Assembly (NCBI RefSeq): GCF_000261365.1
Contig: NZ_AJVC01000004.1
Location: 1,042,166 to 1,106,165, forward strand
Length of the DNA stretch: 64,000 nt
Source of the DNA: Herbaspirillum sp. GW103
GTDB taxonomy: Bacteria > Pseudomonadota > Gammaproteobacteria > Burkholderiales > Burkholderiaceae_D
Reading direction: 5' to 3'
A program made the position numbers and the translations under genes. A model generated the notes under the pieces. That model did not search any database and was not told the DNA's origin. It was given only the letters and a program-made list of their open reading frames with translations. This document shows, piece by piece, positions 15,855 to 24,025 of the stretch (position 1 is the first letter of the stretch; every line of letters starts with the position of its first letter).

Positions 15855-18479
15855 ATGGCAAATGAATTGAAAATGCAGGTGGTGTTCTCCATGATGGAGA
15901 AAATCACCGCCCCGCTGAAGAAGATCGCCGGCGGCGCCCTTGACACCGGCCGTGCACTGAAAGACACCAGCGACCGCCTGCGCGAGCTGAACAAACAACA
16001 AAAGGACCTTGACGGCCTGCGCGACCTGCACCAAGGCATACGCAAGACGAATGCCGAGCTGTCCACCGCGCGGCAACGCGTGGCCGAGCTGGCGGCCCGG
16101 ATGAAGGCCACCGAGAACCCGACCCGCGCCATGACGCGCGAATTCAATGCGGCCGTGCGCAGCGTCAAATCCCTGCAGGACGCCAGCGAGCGGCAAAGCA
16201 CGCAGTATCGTGCTCTGCGCGAACGCTTAACCGATGCTGGCATCGGCTCGCGCCAGCTCGCCAATGCGCAGACCTGGCTCAAGAACAGCATCGCCGCCAC
16301 CAATGCAGAATTGGCCGACCAGCAAAAGAAGCTGGCCGCCAGCAATCGTCAGCAGCAGGTTATGGCGAACGCGCGCCAGCGTGCCGACAAGCTGCGTAGT
16401 ACGGCGGGCGGCCTGGCGGCGGCCGGCGTAGGTGCCACGGCCAGCGGCGCCGCCATGGGTGCGCCGATGCTGGCCGGCCTGAAAGAGGCCAGGCACTACG
16501 AAACCGAGAACGGCCGCGTGCGCGCGCTCGGCCTGGGACCCGCCGCGACCGCCGAGGCGATCAAGTTCGCGCGCGACATGAAAACCTACGGCACCAGCCA
16601 GCTCGACAATCTGCAACTGCTGCGCGATGGCATCACGGCCTTTGGTGATACGCACCACGCTGAAATGGTCGCGCCCATGATGGCCAAGATGAAATTCGGT
16701 AATCACGCCTTCTATGGGGAAGCCGAGGGCGCGGAGAACGAGCGCAAGTTCATGGACATGCTGAAGGTCATCGAAATGCGCAATGGCACCAAGGACATCG
16801 GCACCTTCTCCAAGCAGGCCAACATGGTGCAGCAAGTGCTGACCGCCACCGGTGGCCGTGTGGGGCCCAGCGAGTGGCTGAACCTGATTAAGACCGGCGG
16901 TATCGCGGCCAAGGGGCTCAAGGACGAATCCTTTTACTATCAGATGGAGTCCCTGGTGCAAGAAATGGGCGGCAACCGGGTCGGCACCTCGATGATGAGC
17001 GCTTACCAGAACCTGTACCAGGGCCGCACCACCAAGCGCTCCATCGGCATGCTGGCGGACTTGGGCTTGATCGGCGACCAGTCCAAGGTCAAGCATGACA
17101 AGGCCGGCCAGGTCTCGTTCCTGAATCCTGGCGCTATCAAGGGCGCGGATCTGTTCCGCGAGAACCAATTCGAATGGATGGAGAAAGTGCTATTGCCGCA
17201 GTTGGCCAGCAAGGGCATCACCGATGAAAAGGGCATCCTCGATGCCATCGGGGGCATTTTCTCGAACCGCACGGCCGCACAGCTCTTCTCGACAATGTAC
17301 CAGCAGCGCGCGCAGATCCACAAGAACGAGAAATTGAACCGGGGCGCCGCCAACATCGACGAGCTCGACAAGCTCGGGCGGGACACGGCCAGCGGCAAGG
17401 AACTGGAAACCCTGTCCAAAGTAGCGGACTTGAAACTGGAGCTGGGCACCAAGATTCTGCCGCTCTACGCCTCTGGCCTGCAGATGGCAGCCAATGCCGT
17501 CCAAGCACTGACCGGCTTCATGGAGCGCAACCCGGCCACCGCCAGGGCCATGATTGTGGCTTTCAGTGCCATCGCCGCCATCATGGTGGTGATGGGGCCG
17601 CTGATGCTCGCCCTTGCCTCGATCATCGGCCCCTATGCCATGTTGCACGTTCTGTTCGCCAAGATCGGGCTGCAGGGCGGCTTGCTCATGCCCATCCTGC
17701 GAGGCGTCGGCACGGTCTTCATGTGGCTGGGGCGGATCTTCCTGATGAACCCCATTGGCTTGGCGGTGACTGCCATCGCTGCCGCTGCCTATCTGCTGTA
17801 CCGGAATTGGGAACCCATTGCCGGCTTCTTCGGCAATCTGTGGCAGCAGGTACGCGGTGCCTTCGCGGGCGGCCTGGCTGACATTGGTGCGCTGATCTTG
17901 AATTGGTCACCGGCAGGGCTGTTCTATCAGGCGTTCGCCGGCGTGCTGAGCTGGTTCGGCATCGAGCTTCCGGCCAAATTTACCGAGTTCGGCGCCATGA
18001 TTCTGCGCGGCCTGGTCAACGGCATCACCAGCGGCATTGGTGCCGTGAAGGATGCGGTGCTGGGTGCCGGTGCCAGTGTCATTGGCTGGTTCAAGGAAAA
18101 GCTCGACATCCATAGCCCGAGCCGCGTCTTTGCCGAGCTGGGCGACTACACCATGCAGGGCCTGGCCGTGGGCTTGAATCGTGGCCAGGACGGGCCGCTG
18201 TCTACGGTCAGCAGCCTTGCCGGCAAGCTGGCCAGCGCCGGCGCGGCCGTGGCCATTGGCGCCGGCAGCATGCCGGCGATGGCCTTTGACAGCCGACCGC
18301 CGATCAGCGCCGGCAGCGCGCAGCCCGCCGTCTATCAGGGCGACACTGTGCAAATCATCATCCAGCCGACGCCCGGCATGGATGAGCAAGCCATCGCCCG
18401 TGCGGTGGCCGCCGAGCTAGACCGTCGCGACCGCATGAAGGCATCGCGCCAGCGCTCTAACCTCGCCGATTGGGATTAA
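15855..18479 (+). CDS. T: Tape measure protein T (P2 gpT family)
   Basis: 874 residues (P2 gpT 815). The N-terminal quarter is charged and coiled-coil-like (TSDRLRELNKQQKDLDGLRD), the middle is a TMP core, and residues about 560-680 hold several hydrophobic segments. Near the C-terminus SPSRVFAELGDYTMQGLAVG is a widespread tape-measure signature. It sets tail length and may aid DNA passage through the inner membrane. The ATG directly follows the E' stop. Confidence 0.95.
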   Translation: MANELKMQVVFSMMEKITAPLKKIAGGALDTGRALKDTSDRLRELNKQQKDLDGLRDLHQGIRKTNAELSTARQRVAELAARMKATENPTRAMTREFNAAVRSVKSLQDASERQSTQYRALRERLTDAGIGSRQLANAQTWLKNSIAATNAELADQQKKLAASNRQQQVMANARQRADKLRSTAGGLAAAGVGATASGAAMGAPMLAGLKEARHYETENGRVRALGLGPAATAEAIKFARDMKTYGTSQLDNLQLLRDGITAFGDTHHAEMVAPMMAKMKFGNHAFYGEAEGAENERKFMDMLKVIEMRNGTKDIGTFSKQANMVQQVLTATGGRVGPSEWLNLIKTGGIAAKGLKDESFYYQMESLVQEMGGNRVGTSMMSAYQNLYQGRTTKRSIGMLADLGLIGDQSKVKHDKAGQVSFLNPGAIKGADLFRENQFEWMEKVLLPQLASKGITDEKGILDAIGGIFSNRTAAQLFSTMYQQRAQIHKNEKLNRGAANIDELDKLGRDTASGKELETLSKVADLKLELGTKILPLYASGLQMAANAVQALTGFMERNPATARAMIVAFSAIAAIMVVMGPLMLALASIIGPYAMLHVLFAKIGLQGGLLMPILRGVGTVFMWLGRIFLMNPIGLAVTAIAAAAYLLYRNWEPIAGFFGNLWQQVRGAFAGGLADIGALILNWSPAGLFYQAFAGVLSWFGIELPAKFTEFGAMILRGLVNGITSGIGAVKDAVLGAGASVIGWFKEKLDIHSPSRVFAELGDYTMQGLAVGLNRGQDGPLSTVSSLAGKLASAGAAVAIGAGSMPAMAFDSRPPISAGSAQPAVYQGDTVQIIIQPTPGMDEQAIARAVAAELDRRDRMKASRQRSNLADWD

Positions 18480-18490
18480 GGAAAAAAATC

Positions 18491-19042
18491 ATGATGATGA
18501 TCTTGGGAATGTTCGTCTTCAGCTTACCAACGCTGGCTTATCAAGAGCTGCAGCGGCAGACGCAATGGAAGTTCGCCAGCAATGCGCGCGTGGGTCGGCG
18601 AGATGCCCTGCAGTTCACCGGTAAGGGGGACGACGCCATCACTTTGTCGGGCTGGATCGCGCCGGAGCTGACCGGTAGCGCCTTCTCGCTAGACGCCTTG
18701 CGCCTAATGGCCGATACCGGCAAAAGCTGGTTCCTGATCCAGGGTACGGGCCGCATCTATGGTTCTTATGTGATCGAGAGTATGGACGAAGGACGCACAG
18801 TGCTGGACGGCTATGGGGACGCGAAGCGTATCGAATTCACCATTAAGTTGAAGCGCACCGACGATAGCGTGCTGTCGTCACTCGGCCTGGGCGATATCTC
18901 GGATCTGCGCAACATGGTGGACATCGACGGCGTCACGAACAGCATCGCCGACAAGGCGCGCGACGTGGTCGGCAGTGCCATCGATGGCGTTAAAGCCACG
19001 GTTGGTGGCATCGTCGGTAAGTTCGGAGGGACTGGCCAATGA
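18491..19042 (+). CDS. U: Tail protein U (P2 gpU family)
   Basis: 183 residues from ATG 18491, preceded by AAGGA. An in-frame ATG at 18470 inside the end of T is less likely. It opens MMMILGMFVFSLPTLAYQEL, then NARVGRRDALQFTGKGDDAITLSG and GRIYGSYVIESM, the family pattern. P2 gpU is about 160 residues; the extra C-terminal part here is glycine-rich (VKATVGGIVGKFGGTG). It completes the upper end of the tail. The stop overlaps D by 4 bp. Confidence 0.93.
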   Translation: MMMILGMFVFSLPTLAYQELQRQTQWKFASNARVGRRDALQFTGKGDDAITLSGWIAPELTGSAFSLDALRLMADTGKSWFLIQGTGRIYGSYVIESMDEGRTVLDGYGDAKRIEFTIKLKRTDDSVLSSLGLGDISDLRNMVDIDGVTNSIADKARDVVGSAIDGVKATVGGIVGKFGGTGQ

Positions 19043-20268
19043 CCACCACCGCGCCAGCCTTCCGCATTGTCATCGAGGAAAAGGACATCAGCCGCCCTGT
19101 CTCCGACAGGCTCATGAGCATCACCTTGCGCGAGTGCCGGGGTGATGAAGCCGATCAACTGGATATTGAGCTGGACGACGCCGACGGCAAGCTCAAAATT
19201 CCATCCAAGGGCGCAAAGCTGAATTTTGCACTCGGCTGGATGGGCTCGCCCTTGGTGGATAAAGGTACGTTCGTGGTCTCCGAGGTGGAGCACAGCGGCG
19301 CGCCGGATCGGCTCACCATCCGCGCCAGGTCGGCCAGTATGATCGATGCGTTTCGGCAGCAAAGAGACCGTAGTTTCCATGAGACTACGCTCGGCGCCGT
19401 AGTGGACGCTATCGCAGCCGGCAATGGCCTAGCGTCCGGGATCTCGCACGGGTTGCGCGGTATCGCCATCAAGCACCTGGACCAGACGCATGAGAGCGAT
19501 TCCGCGCTGCTGCGCCGCTTGGGCAAGAAATATGATGCGGTGGCCACGGTCAAGAGTGACACGTTGTTGTTCATGCCGATCAATGAGAGCCGCACGGCCA
19601 GCGGCAAGTCGTTGCCGCTGGTGAAGGTGGTGCGTGCGCTGGGGGACCAGCACCGATATCACAGCTCCGAATCAGACGCCTATAGCGGTGTGCGCGCGTT
19701 CTGGATGGATGAGAAATATGGCCTGCGCCGCAGCGTTGTCGCGGGCCAGGCCGGGAACAGTAAGCGACTGCGCACCACCTTTGCGAATGAGGCCGATGCG
19801 CGCACTGCGGCTGTCGCCGAGTGGCAGCGCATTGAACGTGGCCTGGCCACCTTCGAAATGCAGCTTGCTCTCGGTGATGCCAGCATCATGCCGCAATCGC
19901 CTGTGGTGGTATCCGGGTTCAAGGCCGATATCGATGCCACGGAATGGCTATCGAAGACCGTCACTCATTCCATCACCGGAAGCGGTTTTACTACGCGCAT
20001 TGAGTTCGAGACAAAATCCGAGGCAGCCGATACAGAGCGCGAGGTCGATCATGATCCAGAAGAAGGCATCACCGGCGTGAAAGCGGAGTGGCACGACAGA
20101 GCAAAGAAGAAAAATAACAAGGGTACCGAGTTGGCAGGCAAGTCAGACAATGCCAAGACACTGAAACGGACTTATGCAACAAGGCAAAGTGCCACCCGTG
20201 CGGCAGCCCTGGAATGGGCCAAGATCAAGGAGATCCGTGAGATTATTAGGGAGAACAGTACAGAATAG
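19039..20268 (+). CDS. D: Tail hub protein D (P2 gpD / late control D family)
   Basis: 409 residues (P2 gpD 387). Blocks such as DISRPVSDRLMSITLRECRG, DEADQLDIELDDADGK and KGAKLNFALGWMG are diagnostic of the gp27-like hub beneath the V spike. The C-terminal 70 residues are lysine- and arginine-rich (DRAKKKNNKGTELAGKSDNA) and probably extend the hub. It is the last structural gene. It is followed by a 223-bp gap and a cargo gene, not by ogr as in P2. Confidence 0.94.
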   Translation: MTTTAPAFRIVIEEKDISRPVSDRLMSITLRECRGDEADQLDIELDDADGKLKIPSKGAKLNFALGWMGSPLVDKGTFVVSEVEHSGAPDRLTIRARSASMIDAFRQQRDRSFHETTLGAVVDAIAAGNGLASGISHGLRGIAIKHLDQTHESDSALLRRLGKKYDAVATVKSDTLLFMPINESRTASGKSLPLVKVVRALGDQHRYHSSESDAYSGVRAFWMDEKYGLRRSVVAGQAGNSKRLRTTFANEADARTAAVAEWQRIERGLATFEMQLALGDASIMPQSPVVVSGFKADIDATEWLSKTVTHSITGSGFTTRIEFETKSEAADTEREVDHDPEEGITGVKAEWHDRAKKKNNKGTELAGKSDNAKTLKRTYATRQSATRAAALEWAKIKEIREIIRENSTE

Positions 20269-20491
20269 AAAGATCTCATTGTCACTGATATATCATAACT
20301 GCCCCGTACTTAAGACGCGCCTTTGCCCCCCCCTTTATTCCGAATTCAAATAAAGGCAAACAGCGCAACTGAGCCACTAAAGCCATTTATGCCGCTGTTT
20401 GGAGTAAGGGATGTATCAAAGAAATTAAATAGAATGTCGACTACCAATATTTTCTCGACAGCATTGCAGAAGCATCAAGGCGTATAAGCAA
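20269..20491 (+). other. Gene-free AT-rich spacer with an inverted repeat
   Basis: No open frame is convincing here. CCTTTATT (20332-20339) and AATAAAGG (20349-20356) form an 8-bp inverted repeat around a GAATTC-containing loop, just after a run of eight Cs. There is no T-run, so it is not a clear terminator; it could be a weak one or a protein site. The following gene has only AAGGCG about 10 bp before its ATG. Confidence 0.4.
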
Positions 20492-21412
20492 ATGAGATCG
20501 ACATTACCGGAACTTGGGGCCGAGCTAGCGTTATATTCAATTGACGCAGTGAGCGACATGATTATTTGGCTCGACAAAGACGGATATTACGTATTCGTTA
20601 ATAAGGCTGCCACAGAGTTTTTAGGCTATACAGCTCAAGAGCTAGGACAATTGAGAGTCTGTGATATTGATCCAGACTTTGACGAGGTACGTTGGAAAAA
20701 TCATTGGAAGGAGCTTGAAATAAAGCAGTCCGTTTGCTTAGAAACAACCAACAGGAACAAATCTGGACAGATTATTCCAATTGAAGTGAACGCAAGCCTA
20801 GTTCAATTTGAAGGAAAAAAATTTAATTGTTCTATCGTTCGAAATATCTCTGAGAGGAAGCGCACTGAAGCCTCACTGCTCGCACTGAACAAGCAAATCT
20901 ATTTGCTGAGTATTACCGACGACCTAACCCAACTAGCGAATCGACGTCATTTTGACGAGGTGTTCAAAAGTGAGCTTCACCGTGCTATCGAGCAGAAAAT
21001 TCCTTTTTCTTTGGTTCTTATCGACGTTGATTATTTCAAGGCATTTAATGATCTATATGGGCATATACAAGGCGATCAGTGCCTGAAACGCGTAGCGGCC
21101 ACAATAAGCGCATCAATTCAATCTACGAATGAATTAGCTGCGAGATACGGAGGAGAAGAATTTGTATGCCTTCTTCCGGGCATGTCCAAAAAAAATGTTG
21201 CGGGATTTGGTGAAAGACTAAGACAAGCAATCCAAGATCTAGCAATTCCACACAGTGGATCGTCTTTTGGCACTGTCACAGCCAGTATCGGCGTGTCTAC
21301 CTTAGAGATTACCGACAACATCTCGCCTGAGAGCCTGTTCTTCGAGGCGGATCAACATCTCTATCGAGCCAAAGCGAATGGTCGAAATCGGGTTGAAGGA
21401 AAATCCAGTTAG
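20492..21412 (+). CDS. PAS-GGDEF diguanylate cyclase (prophage cargo)
   Basis: 306 residues. An N-terminal PAS domain at about 8-128 (DMIIWLDKDGYYVFVNKAAT, EFLGYTAQELG, FNCSIVRNISERKR) is joined by a short helix to a GGDEF domain at about 140-303. The latter shows DDLTQLANRRHFDE, the metal-binding VLIDVDYFKAFND and an intact Y219-GGEEF active loop, so it should make cyclic di-GMP. The residues where an RxxD inhibitory site would sit are STNE, so product inhibition is probably absent. No membrane segment is seen: a soluble sensor-cyclase. It is AT-rich relative to the tail genes and has no virion role. Confidence 0.95.
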   Translation: MRSTLPELGAELALYSIDAVSDMIIWLDKDGYYVFVNKAATEFLGYTAQELGQLRVCDIDPDFDEVRWKNHWKELEIKQSVCLETTNRNKSGQIIPIEVNASLVQFEGKKFNCSIVRNISERKRTEASLLALNKQIYLLSITDDLTQLANRRHFDEVFKSELHRAIEQKIPFSLVLIDVDYFKAFNDLYGHIQGDQCLKRVAATISASIQSTNELAARYGGEEFVCLLPGMSKKNVAGFGERLRQAIQDLAIPHSGSSFGTVTASIGVSTLEITDNISPESLFFEADQHLYRAKANGRNRVEGKSS

Positions 21413-21470
21413 TCTGTAACTTCATCAAGAAACCGGAGTCACGGTCATTTTGGAAAACAATTTCGACTGC

Positions 21471-22166
21471 CTATTTTGGTTTCGACCAAAGCGATTTACC
21501 GCTCGTGGCATCGAAGACGCATTCTTGGATCAAGTTACCTTCTGATCTGATAGTGAATCCTGTCGTGTACGCCTTGCCTTCTGAATAGCATGTGTTTTCA
21601 GAAACCTGCTGAGGCTCAACCGGGGCTGGCATTCTATAGAGCAAAAAACCGCATACAAGTGTAAGCACTGCAGACAACACCCATTGACCACGCGCACTTC
21701 TTTGTAATCGTGCATAGCCAACGTCTTTCTCAATGCAGGCAGGACAGACCTGAGGAGCGACGATCGGCGGTACAACATCTTCTAGCTGAGTGATATTAGA
21801 CTCTTCACCGCCAGGTGGCTCAGGCTCAGTTTCCGGAGTTTCTCGGCCGTGCTTAGCTTCGGATATCCATTGATTAATCTGAGCTTTCACTTGCGGGTAC
21901 TTTTCGCGCAGCATTAGCCTCATCTTGGTAGCACCGAAGTCCGTCAAGATAATGCGGTACACCGCTAGGGGCTCTTCGCCCGATATTGAGCAAAGTTCAT
22001 CGATGAGATCAGCAATGGTACGGCGTTGGAGCTGGGTCAGTGTTTCTACCTTCTTTTCTTCAGCCAATACGTTGAAATTTACCACGCTGCTTAATTGCGG
22101 TGCCTCATTAACATTGCCATTAACCAGATGAGTGACACCCCCGGCAATATCTAATTTATGGTCCAT
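21471..22166 (-). CDS. Membrane-anchored protein of the immunity region, unknown function
   Basis: 231 residues from ATG 22166 (GGTAAGAAAG upstream); a GTG at 22256 would add 30 residues and is less likely. Residues 7-19 read IAGGVTHLVNGNV, matching a motif in the adjacent repressor. Residues about 40-105 are helical (LQRRTIADLIDELCS, REKYPQVKAQINQWI), loosely like phage ORF6C-type domains. Then come an acidic proline-rich linker, a CPAC pair at 141-144 and one membrane segment at about 161-178. About 50 residues follow, probably periplasmic, with C193 and C216. It is read in the same direction as the repressor, 93 bp downstream. The family is not recognised. Confidence 0.75.
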   Translation of the reverse strand: MDHKLDIAGGVTHLVNGNVNEAPQLSSVVNFNVLAEEKKVETLTQLQRRTIADLIDELCSISGEEPLAVYRIILTDFGATKMRLMLREKYPQVKAQINQWISEAKHGRETPETEPEPPGGEESNITQLEDVVPPIVAPQVCPACIEKDVGYARLQRSARGQWVLSAVLTLVCGFLLYRMPAPVEPQQVSENTCYSEGKAYTTGFTIRSEGNLIQECVFDATSGKSLWSKPK

Positions 22167-22259
22167 CACTTTCTTACCAATAACGCTTAAACATCCACTA
22201 CTTGTTACGCAAAAAAACAAATAAAAGCGCAACTCAACCGATGCCGAACTACGCACCTT

Positions 22260-22718
22260 CTATTTTTTCTTTTCGGACGTCTCGCGAGGGGCTTTCACCT
22301 TGCCGGGAATATCCCCATTATTGACTGTGCCGTAGACATCACCGTTGACCTGATGGCCAACACTGCCGCCGATTGAAACCATATGTCGAGACTTAGGTTT
22401 TTCATGAGGGACTGCGCCTTCGATGACACCTAGCACTCGTACCTTCCCCATAAGATCAAGTTTTCGAAAACCGCTCAATAACTGATCCTCCTCAGCCGAC
22501 AAAGCTCCAGGAGTGGGCACTCCAAACATAACGTAAGTCACATCAACACCGATCTTTGACACCGCCACCATAAAACCGATGTCAGGAAGTGTTTTCCCTT
22601 GTTCGTAAGAAATTTGGGCCAACTTTTTGACGCCCCCGACTGCAGCGAATGCTTCTTGCGAAAGGCCAAGCCTATTGCGCTCGCTCTTCAATCGCTCGCC
22701 AAATGTATTTAATTCCAT
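22260..22718 (-). CDS. XRE-family phage repressor (probable immunity repressor)
   Basis: 152 residues. A helix-turn-helix domain at about 5-65 (FGERLKSERNRLGLSQEAFA ... YEQGKTLPDI) has the cI/Cro-type layout. The C-terminus is not a LexA-like protease: it is a short tail with IGGSVGHQVNGDV at 116-128 and a basic end (SEKKK). It faces the rightward early genes and starts 13 bp from their promoter, the usual place of the lysogeny repressor. An SOS-cleavable Ala-Gly site with Ser/Lys dyad is not visible, so induction probably works another way, as in P2. Confidence 0.88.
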   Translation of the reverse strand: MELNTFGERLKSERNRLGLSQEAFAAVGGVKKLAQISYEQGKTLPDIGFMVAVSKIGVDVTYVMFGVPTPGALSAEEDQLLSGFRKLDLMGKVRVLGVIEGAVPHEKPKSRHMVSIGGSVGHQVNGDVYGTVNNGDIPGKVKAPRETSEKKK

Positions 22719-22730
22719 ATTATAAAACTC

Positions 22731-22759
22731 TTGACGGGTATGTTTTTAAATACTATATT
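22731..22759 (+). promoter_or_regulatory. Rightward early promoter, TTGACG-N17-TATATT
   Basis: The -35 element TTGACG at 22731-22736 and -10 element TATATT at 22754-22759 are separated by exactly 17 bp, predicting a start near 22766. It points away from the repressor and toward the early genes, as expected for a lytic promoter under repressor control. Confidence 0.72.
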
Positions 22760-22762
22760 TCC

Positions 22763-22778
22763 GTCATTGCTAAGTGAC
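22763..22778 (+). promoter_or_regulatory. Candidate repressor operator
   Basis: GTCATTGC/TAAGTGAC is a near-perfect 16-bp dyad (GTCAyT....ArTGAC) at the predicted start of the early transcript. TGACGG at 22732-22737, within the -35 box, and CCGTCA at 22761-22766 form a second inverted pair bracketing the promoter. A repressor bound at both would occlude polymerase. Binding is not shown; the call rests on symmetry and place. Confidence 0.5.
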
Positions 22779-22796
22779 GTATACAAATTTTACTCT

Positions 22797-23021
22797 ATGT
22801 CTACATCCGCCATTTCGTTTCCTCAAGGAAATACGGCTGACATTCCAGCTACCAGAGACATAACTTCGGTGGTTATGACCACCCGCCTGGATTCGCGCGA
22901 GGCGGAAAAAGTCTCTGCCTATGCGGTCCAAGACCATCGAACTCGCTCGTCCTTTCTCCGCCTCATGGTGCTAAAAGGTATTCAGGCGTACGAAAAAGAA
23001 CACCAATCCGCAACCGCCTGA
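22797..23021 (+). CDS. Small ribbon-helix-helix-like early protein (possible Cox/Apl-type regulator)
   Basis: 74 residues from ATG 22797; an in-frame ATG at 22731 overlaps the promoter and is rejected. The segment VVMTTRLDSREAEKVSAYAV followed by RTRSSFLRLMVLKGIQAYE resembles a ribbon-helix-helix DNA-binding fold. As the first gene from the early promoter and opposite the repressor, it occupies the place of P2 cox. No strong ribosome site is visible, and the predicted leader is only about 30 nt. Confidence 0.6.
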   Translation: MSTSAISFPQGNTADIPATRDITSVVMTTRLDSREAEKVSAYAVQDHRTRSSFLRLMVLKGIQAYEKEHQSATA

Positions 23022-23034
23022 CCAGGGGGCATCT

Positions 23035-23277
23035 ATGTACGACGATCCGCGCCACATCCGCGATCACCGAATTGTGATCCGCTGCAACGCCGACAACTAC
23101 GCTTTCATGAAGTCGCTCGCCCAACTGCAGGGTGAAAACTTGGCGACCTTGGCCCACGACATGATGCTGCATATGGCCGTTGAGTTCGTTGCTGCTCGGG
23201 ATATGCCCATAGTAATCAATCAAAACATGCAAACCAAGGCGCTCAAGAGCCACTTTTCAGTGCCTCAAAATGCCTGA
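23035..23277 (+). CDS. Early-region protein of unknown function
   Basis: 80 residues (MYDDPRHIRDHRIVIRCNAD, then QLQGENLATLAHDMMLHMAV). I do not recognise a family. The N-terminal RIVIRCNADNYAFMKSLAQ followed by a helix could be another ribbon-helix-helix fold. A GGGGG stretch precedes the ATG. It overlaps the next gene by 8 bp, so it is part of the early operon. Confidence 0.65.
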   Translation: MYDDPRHIRDHRIVIRCNADNYAFMKSLAQLQGENLATLAHDMMLHMAVEFVAARDMPIVINQNMQTKALKSHFSVPQNA

Positions 23278-23467
23278 TATCGAACTGACGCTGATAAGCC
23301 CTGCACTCATTGAGGCACTGAAAAGACTGATGGAGTGCGAGGGATTCGAGACAATCGAAGACGCCGCCGAGTTCGTTTTTTCCGCAGCGGTTCGTGAAGG
23401 CGCAAAGCGTGTTACCGGCAAGGCAAGAGTGCTCTATGCCGTTGAGGGGAAGAAACCATGCGCGTAA
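23270..23467 (+). CDS. Early-region protein of unknown function
   Basis: 65 residues (MPDIELTLISPALIEALKRL, then FETIEDAAEFVFSAAVREGA). It is probably helical; no family is recognised. It overlaps the preceding gene by 8 bp and the Ogr-like gene by 10 bp, so the three are translated as a unit. Confidence 0.65.
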   Translation: MPDIELTLISPALIEALKRLMECEGFETIEDAAEFVFSAAVREGAKRVTGKARVLYAVEGKKPCA

Positions 23468-23718
23468 TCAGCATTCCATGCCCACACTGCCAAAGCCCAG
23501 TGCGCGCGGCAAAGAGCCGCACCATGTCATCGATGATGAAAGAAATCACCTACCAGTGCCAGAACGTCGAATGCGGCCATACCTTCGTGGCCACGCTTGA
23601 GGTCTCGCGCACGGTGTCGATGTCGGCCATGCCAAATCCAGAGGTACGCATTCCGATTTCCTCGCGCGCATTTCTGGCTGCCAAGAACCAGATGACGCTA
23701 GACCTCGCGACCGTCTAA
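23458..23718 (+). CDS. ogr: Ogr/Delta-like zinc-finger late gene activator
   Basis: 86 residues. A C8-x2-C11 ... C34-x4-C39 zinc-binding set (CPHCQSPVRAAKSR ... YQCQNVECGHTF) is the hallmark of P2 Ogr and P4 Delta. In P2 these bind upstream of late promoters and contact RNA polymerase to turn on head and tail genes. Here the gene lies in the early operon, overlapping the previous gene by 10 bp, instead of after D as in P2. Late genes would then follow directly from early transcription. Confidence 0.9.
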   Translation: MRVISIPCPHCQSPVRAAKSRTMSSMMKEITYQCQNVECGHTFVATLEVSRTVSMSAMPNPEVRIPISSRAFLAAKNQMTLDLATV

Positions 23719-23797
23719 GCGCCCGCCCTACTCCCGATAACTCAATTCCTGCCGTGCGCCGTATGGCGCACGCGGGATTCGCTCACCCTAAAAAATC

Positions 23798-24025
23798 ATG
23801 GCCACGATTACCGATCAGCAAAAAGCCATCAACGCACTCACCTTGACCCGGCTTCGAATGGATGAGGATCTGAAGGAATTCCGCTGCGCGCAGCGCATGC
23901 TGATGCACAAGGCCGCGCTCATCGACGAGGTGCGCTGGAATGTCATCTGGGAAGGCAAGAATGTTATTTCGAACCGGCTCGCTTCGCGTCTGCAGCGCAT
24001 TGATGGCCTGCTCGGGGAATGGTGA
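23798..24025 (+). CDS. Early-region protein of unknown function
   Basis: 75 residues, almost all helical (QQKAINALTLTRLRMDEDLK, RLASRLQRIDGLLGEW). No family is recognised. It begins after a 79-bp gap and its stop overlaps the start of a tiny hydrophobic reading frame, suggesting coupling. Confidence 0.6.
   Translation: MATITDQQKAINALTLTRLRMDEDLKEFRCAQRMLMHKAALIDEVRWNVIWEGKNVISNRLASRLQRIDGLLGEW

Noticed and set aside
20332..20356. Intrinsic terminator after gene D
   Set aside because: The 8-bp stem is AT-rich and has no T-run on either strand, so it is kept only as an inverted repeat.
22719..22724. TATAAT as the repressor promoter on the minus strand
   Set aside because: It touches the repressor ATG, so transcription would begin inside the gene, and no matching -35 exists.
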